A DNA stretch of 64,000 nucleotides from Roseiarcus sp963717215. GTDB lineage: Bacteria > Pseudomonadota > Alphaproteobacteria > Rhizobiales > Beijerinckiaceae. Of the stretch, positions 63,624 to 64,000 are shown piece by piece. The stretch is taken from contig CAVQVS010000007.1 of NCBI GenBank assembly GCA_963717215.1, forward strand, positions 205,745-269,744, read 5' to 3'. Each line of letters starts with the position of its first letter. Positions within the stretch are counted from its first letter, which is position 1. The notes under the pieces were generated by a model, which worked only from the letters and a program-made list of their open reading frames with translations, was not told where the DNA came from and ran no database searches. The translations under genes were made by a program, and so were the position numbers.

Positions 63624-63648
63624 AACCGACACCCCGCCATTTTGTTCC
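63624..63648 (-). promoter_or_regulatory. EcfG-type promoter for nepR-ecfG
   Basis: On the minus strand GGAAC (63648-63644), 16 bases, GGTT (63627-63624), 25 bases before the nepR start. The same form as at phyR. Confidence 0.7.
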
Positions 63649-63710
63649 CTGAATGGCGCCAAACTTGGTTAATTTTCTACCCCACCAACCGAGGCCCGCG
63701 CCGCCATACA

Positions 63711-63884
63711 TTACGGCGCCCCGCGCCGGGTGACCTCCACGACGGCGGAAACAAAGAAGGCAAGCAAGGCCAGCACGAACAGGATCTTTGCGGCGGCGAA
63801 CGCCGTGCCTGCCAGGACGCCGGAGCCGAGCGCGCCTGCGATCAAAGCCACGACGACAAGAAAAGCTATCGCCCAGCCAAGCAT
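63711..63884 (-). CDS. DUF1328-family small membrane protein
   Basis: A 57-residue protein, two hydrophobic helices: LGWAIAFLVVVALIAGALGS and AAAKILFVLALLAFFVSAVV, ending EVTRRGAP. This is the YtjA/DUF1328 family of small inner-membrane proteins of unknown role. It is too short for many gene finders but has a complete family pattern and a consensus EcfG promoter upstream. Confidence 0.88.
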   Translation of the reverse strand: MLGWAIAFLVVVALIAGALGSGVLAGTAFAAAKILFVLALLAFFVSAVVEVTRRGAP

Positions 63885-63920
63885 CAAGTCCCCTTCGCGC
63901 CGCGCGGGTTACCGGCCGGC

Positions 63921-63945
63921 AACGCGTTGCCGGCGCCGATGTTCC
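63921..63945 (-). promoter_or_regulatory. EcfG-type promoter for the DUF1328 gene
   Basis: On the minus strand GGAAC (63945-63941), 16 bases, CGTT (63924-63921), 36 bases before the start codon. A full consensus match. Confidence 0.8.
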
Positions 63946-64000
63946 AATGAGACGGGCATGCCCTCGGCGGAGAACGTGACCGCCCCGGAGCTCCGCCATT

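Noticed and set aside
63619..63999. 126-codon minus-strand frame covering the DUF1328 gene
   Set aside because: It is an overlapping frame on the same strand; the DUF1328 frame has the family pattern and a correctly placed promoter.

Overview
The window is high-GC, gene-dense bacterial chromosome and reads as an alphaproteobacterium of the order Hyphomicrobiales (Rhizobiales). The evidence is a complete PhyR-NepR-EcfG general stress response, HWE/HisKA_2 kinases, EipB, divK-DUF3572-dinB, an alphaproteobacterial SOS box (GTTC-N7-GTTC) at lexA, the dgt-argS-SPOR-nagZ string with scpA/scpB nearby, and a PEPxxWA-CTERM protein. A Beijerinckiaceae or Methylocystaceae relative is my guess; the genus cannot be fixed from this sequence. 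I saw no rRNA, tRNA, CRISPR array, transposase or integrase.

Layout. 1-5.9 kb: an aromatic or amino-aromatic catabolism cluster (BMP-type ABC solute receptor, alpha/beta hydrolase, MarR regulator, cupin, FAD monooxygenase, benzoate-CoA-ligase-family enzyme). 5.9-8.7 kb: an AT-rich intergenic region with two terminator hairpins and a dispersed repeat, a GFA-family protein, a PEP-CTERM protein and a sulfotransferase remnant. 8.7-28.7 kb: a stress island with a BON protein, glgX, treZY, phyR, three HWE/HisKA_2 kinases, one nepR, CsbD, DUF2934, a CsbD/DUF883-holin-DUF3618 operon, a manganese catalase and a DUF892 protein. 28.8-45.5 kb: housekeeping genes (erpA, dgt, argS, SPOR protein, nagZ, ene-reductase, orphan C5 DNA methyltransferase, divK, DUF3572, dinB, adenylate cyclase, eipB, scpB, scpA, lexA). 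45.9-53.5 kb: a decayed MFS gene, a decayed jacalin-like/Vps62 gene and an AaeAXB-like efflux operon. 53.5-62.2 kb: SDR, xth, serine hydrolase, a B12-type radical SAM gene, an unknown membrane protein and nitronate monooxygenase. 62.4-64 kb: a single-domain receiver, ecfG with a second nepR, and a DUF1328 membrane protein.

How it fits together. By eye I find promoter elements of the EcfG type (GGAAC, 16-17 bases, then CGTT or GGTT) in front of the BON gene, treZY, phyR, the DUF6894-kinase-nepR operon, csbD, the DUF2934 gene, the CsbD/DUF883 operon, the receiver gene, nepR-ecfG and the DUF1328 gene, with weaker matches at glgX, the DUF892 gene and the catalase. The window therefore holds both the control circuit (kinases to PhyR to NepR to EcfG) and many likely targets (trehalose synthesis, peroxide defence, envelope proteins), split between two loci 46 kb apart.

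The most striking anomaly is an in-frame TAG in the nepR copy joined to ecfG, between its two sigma-binding helices; the second nepR, next to phyR, is intact. Several conserved genes (glgX, nagZ, an isoaspartyl-methyltransferase homologue, the radical SAM gene, an HlyD-family gene) carry single-base indels, mostly insertions. That bias suggests sequencing or assembly error, so every broken gene here, including the amber nepR, should be confirmed on reads before it is treated as biology.
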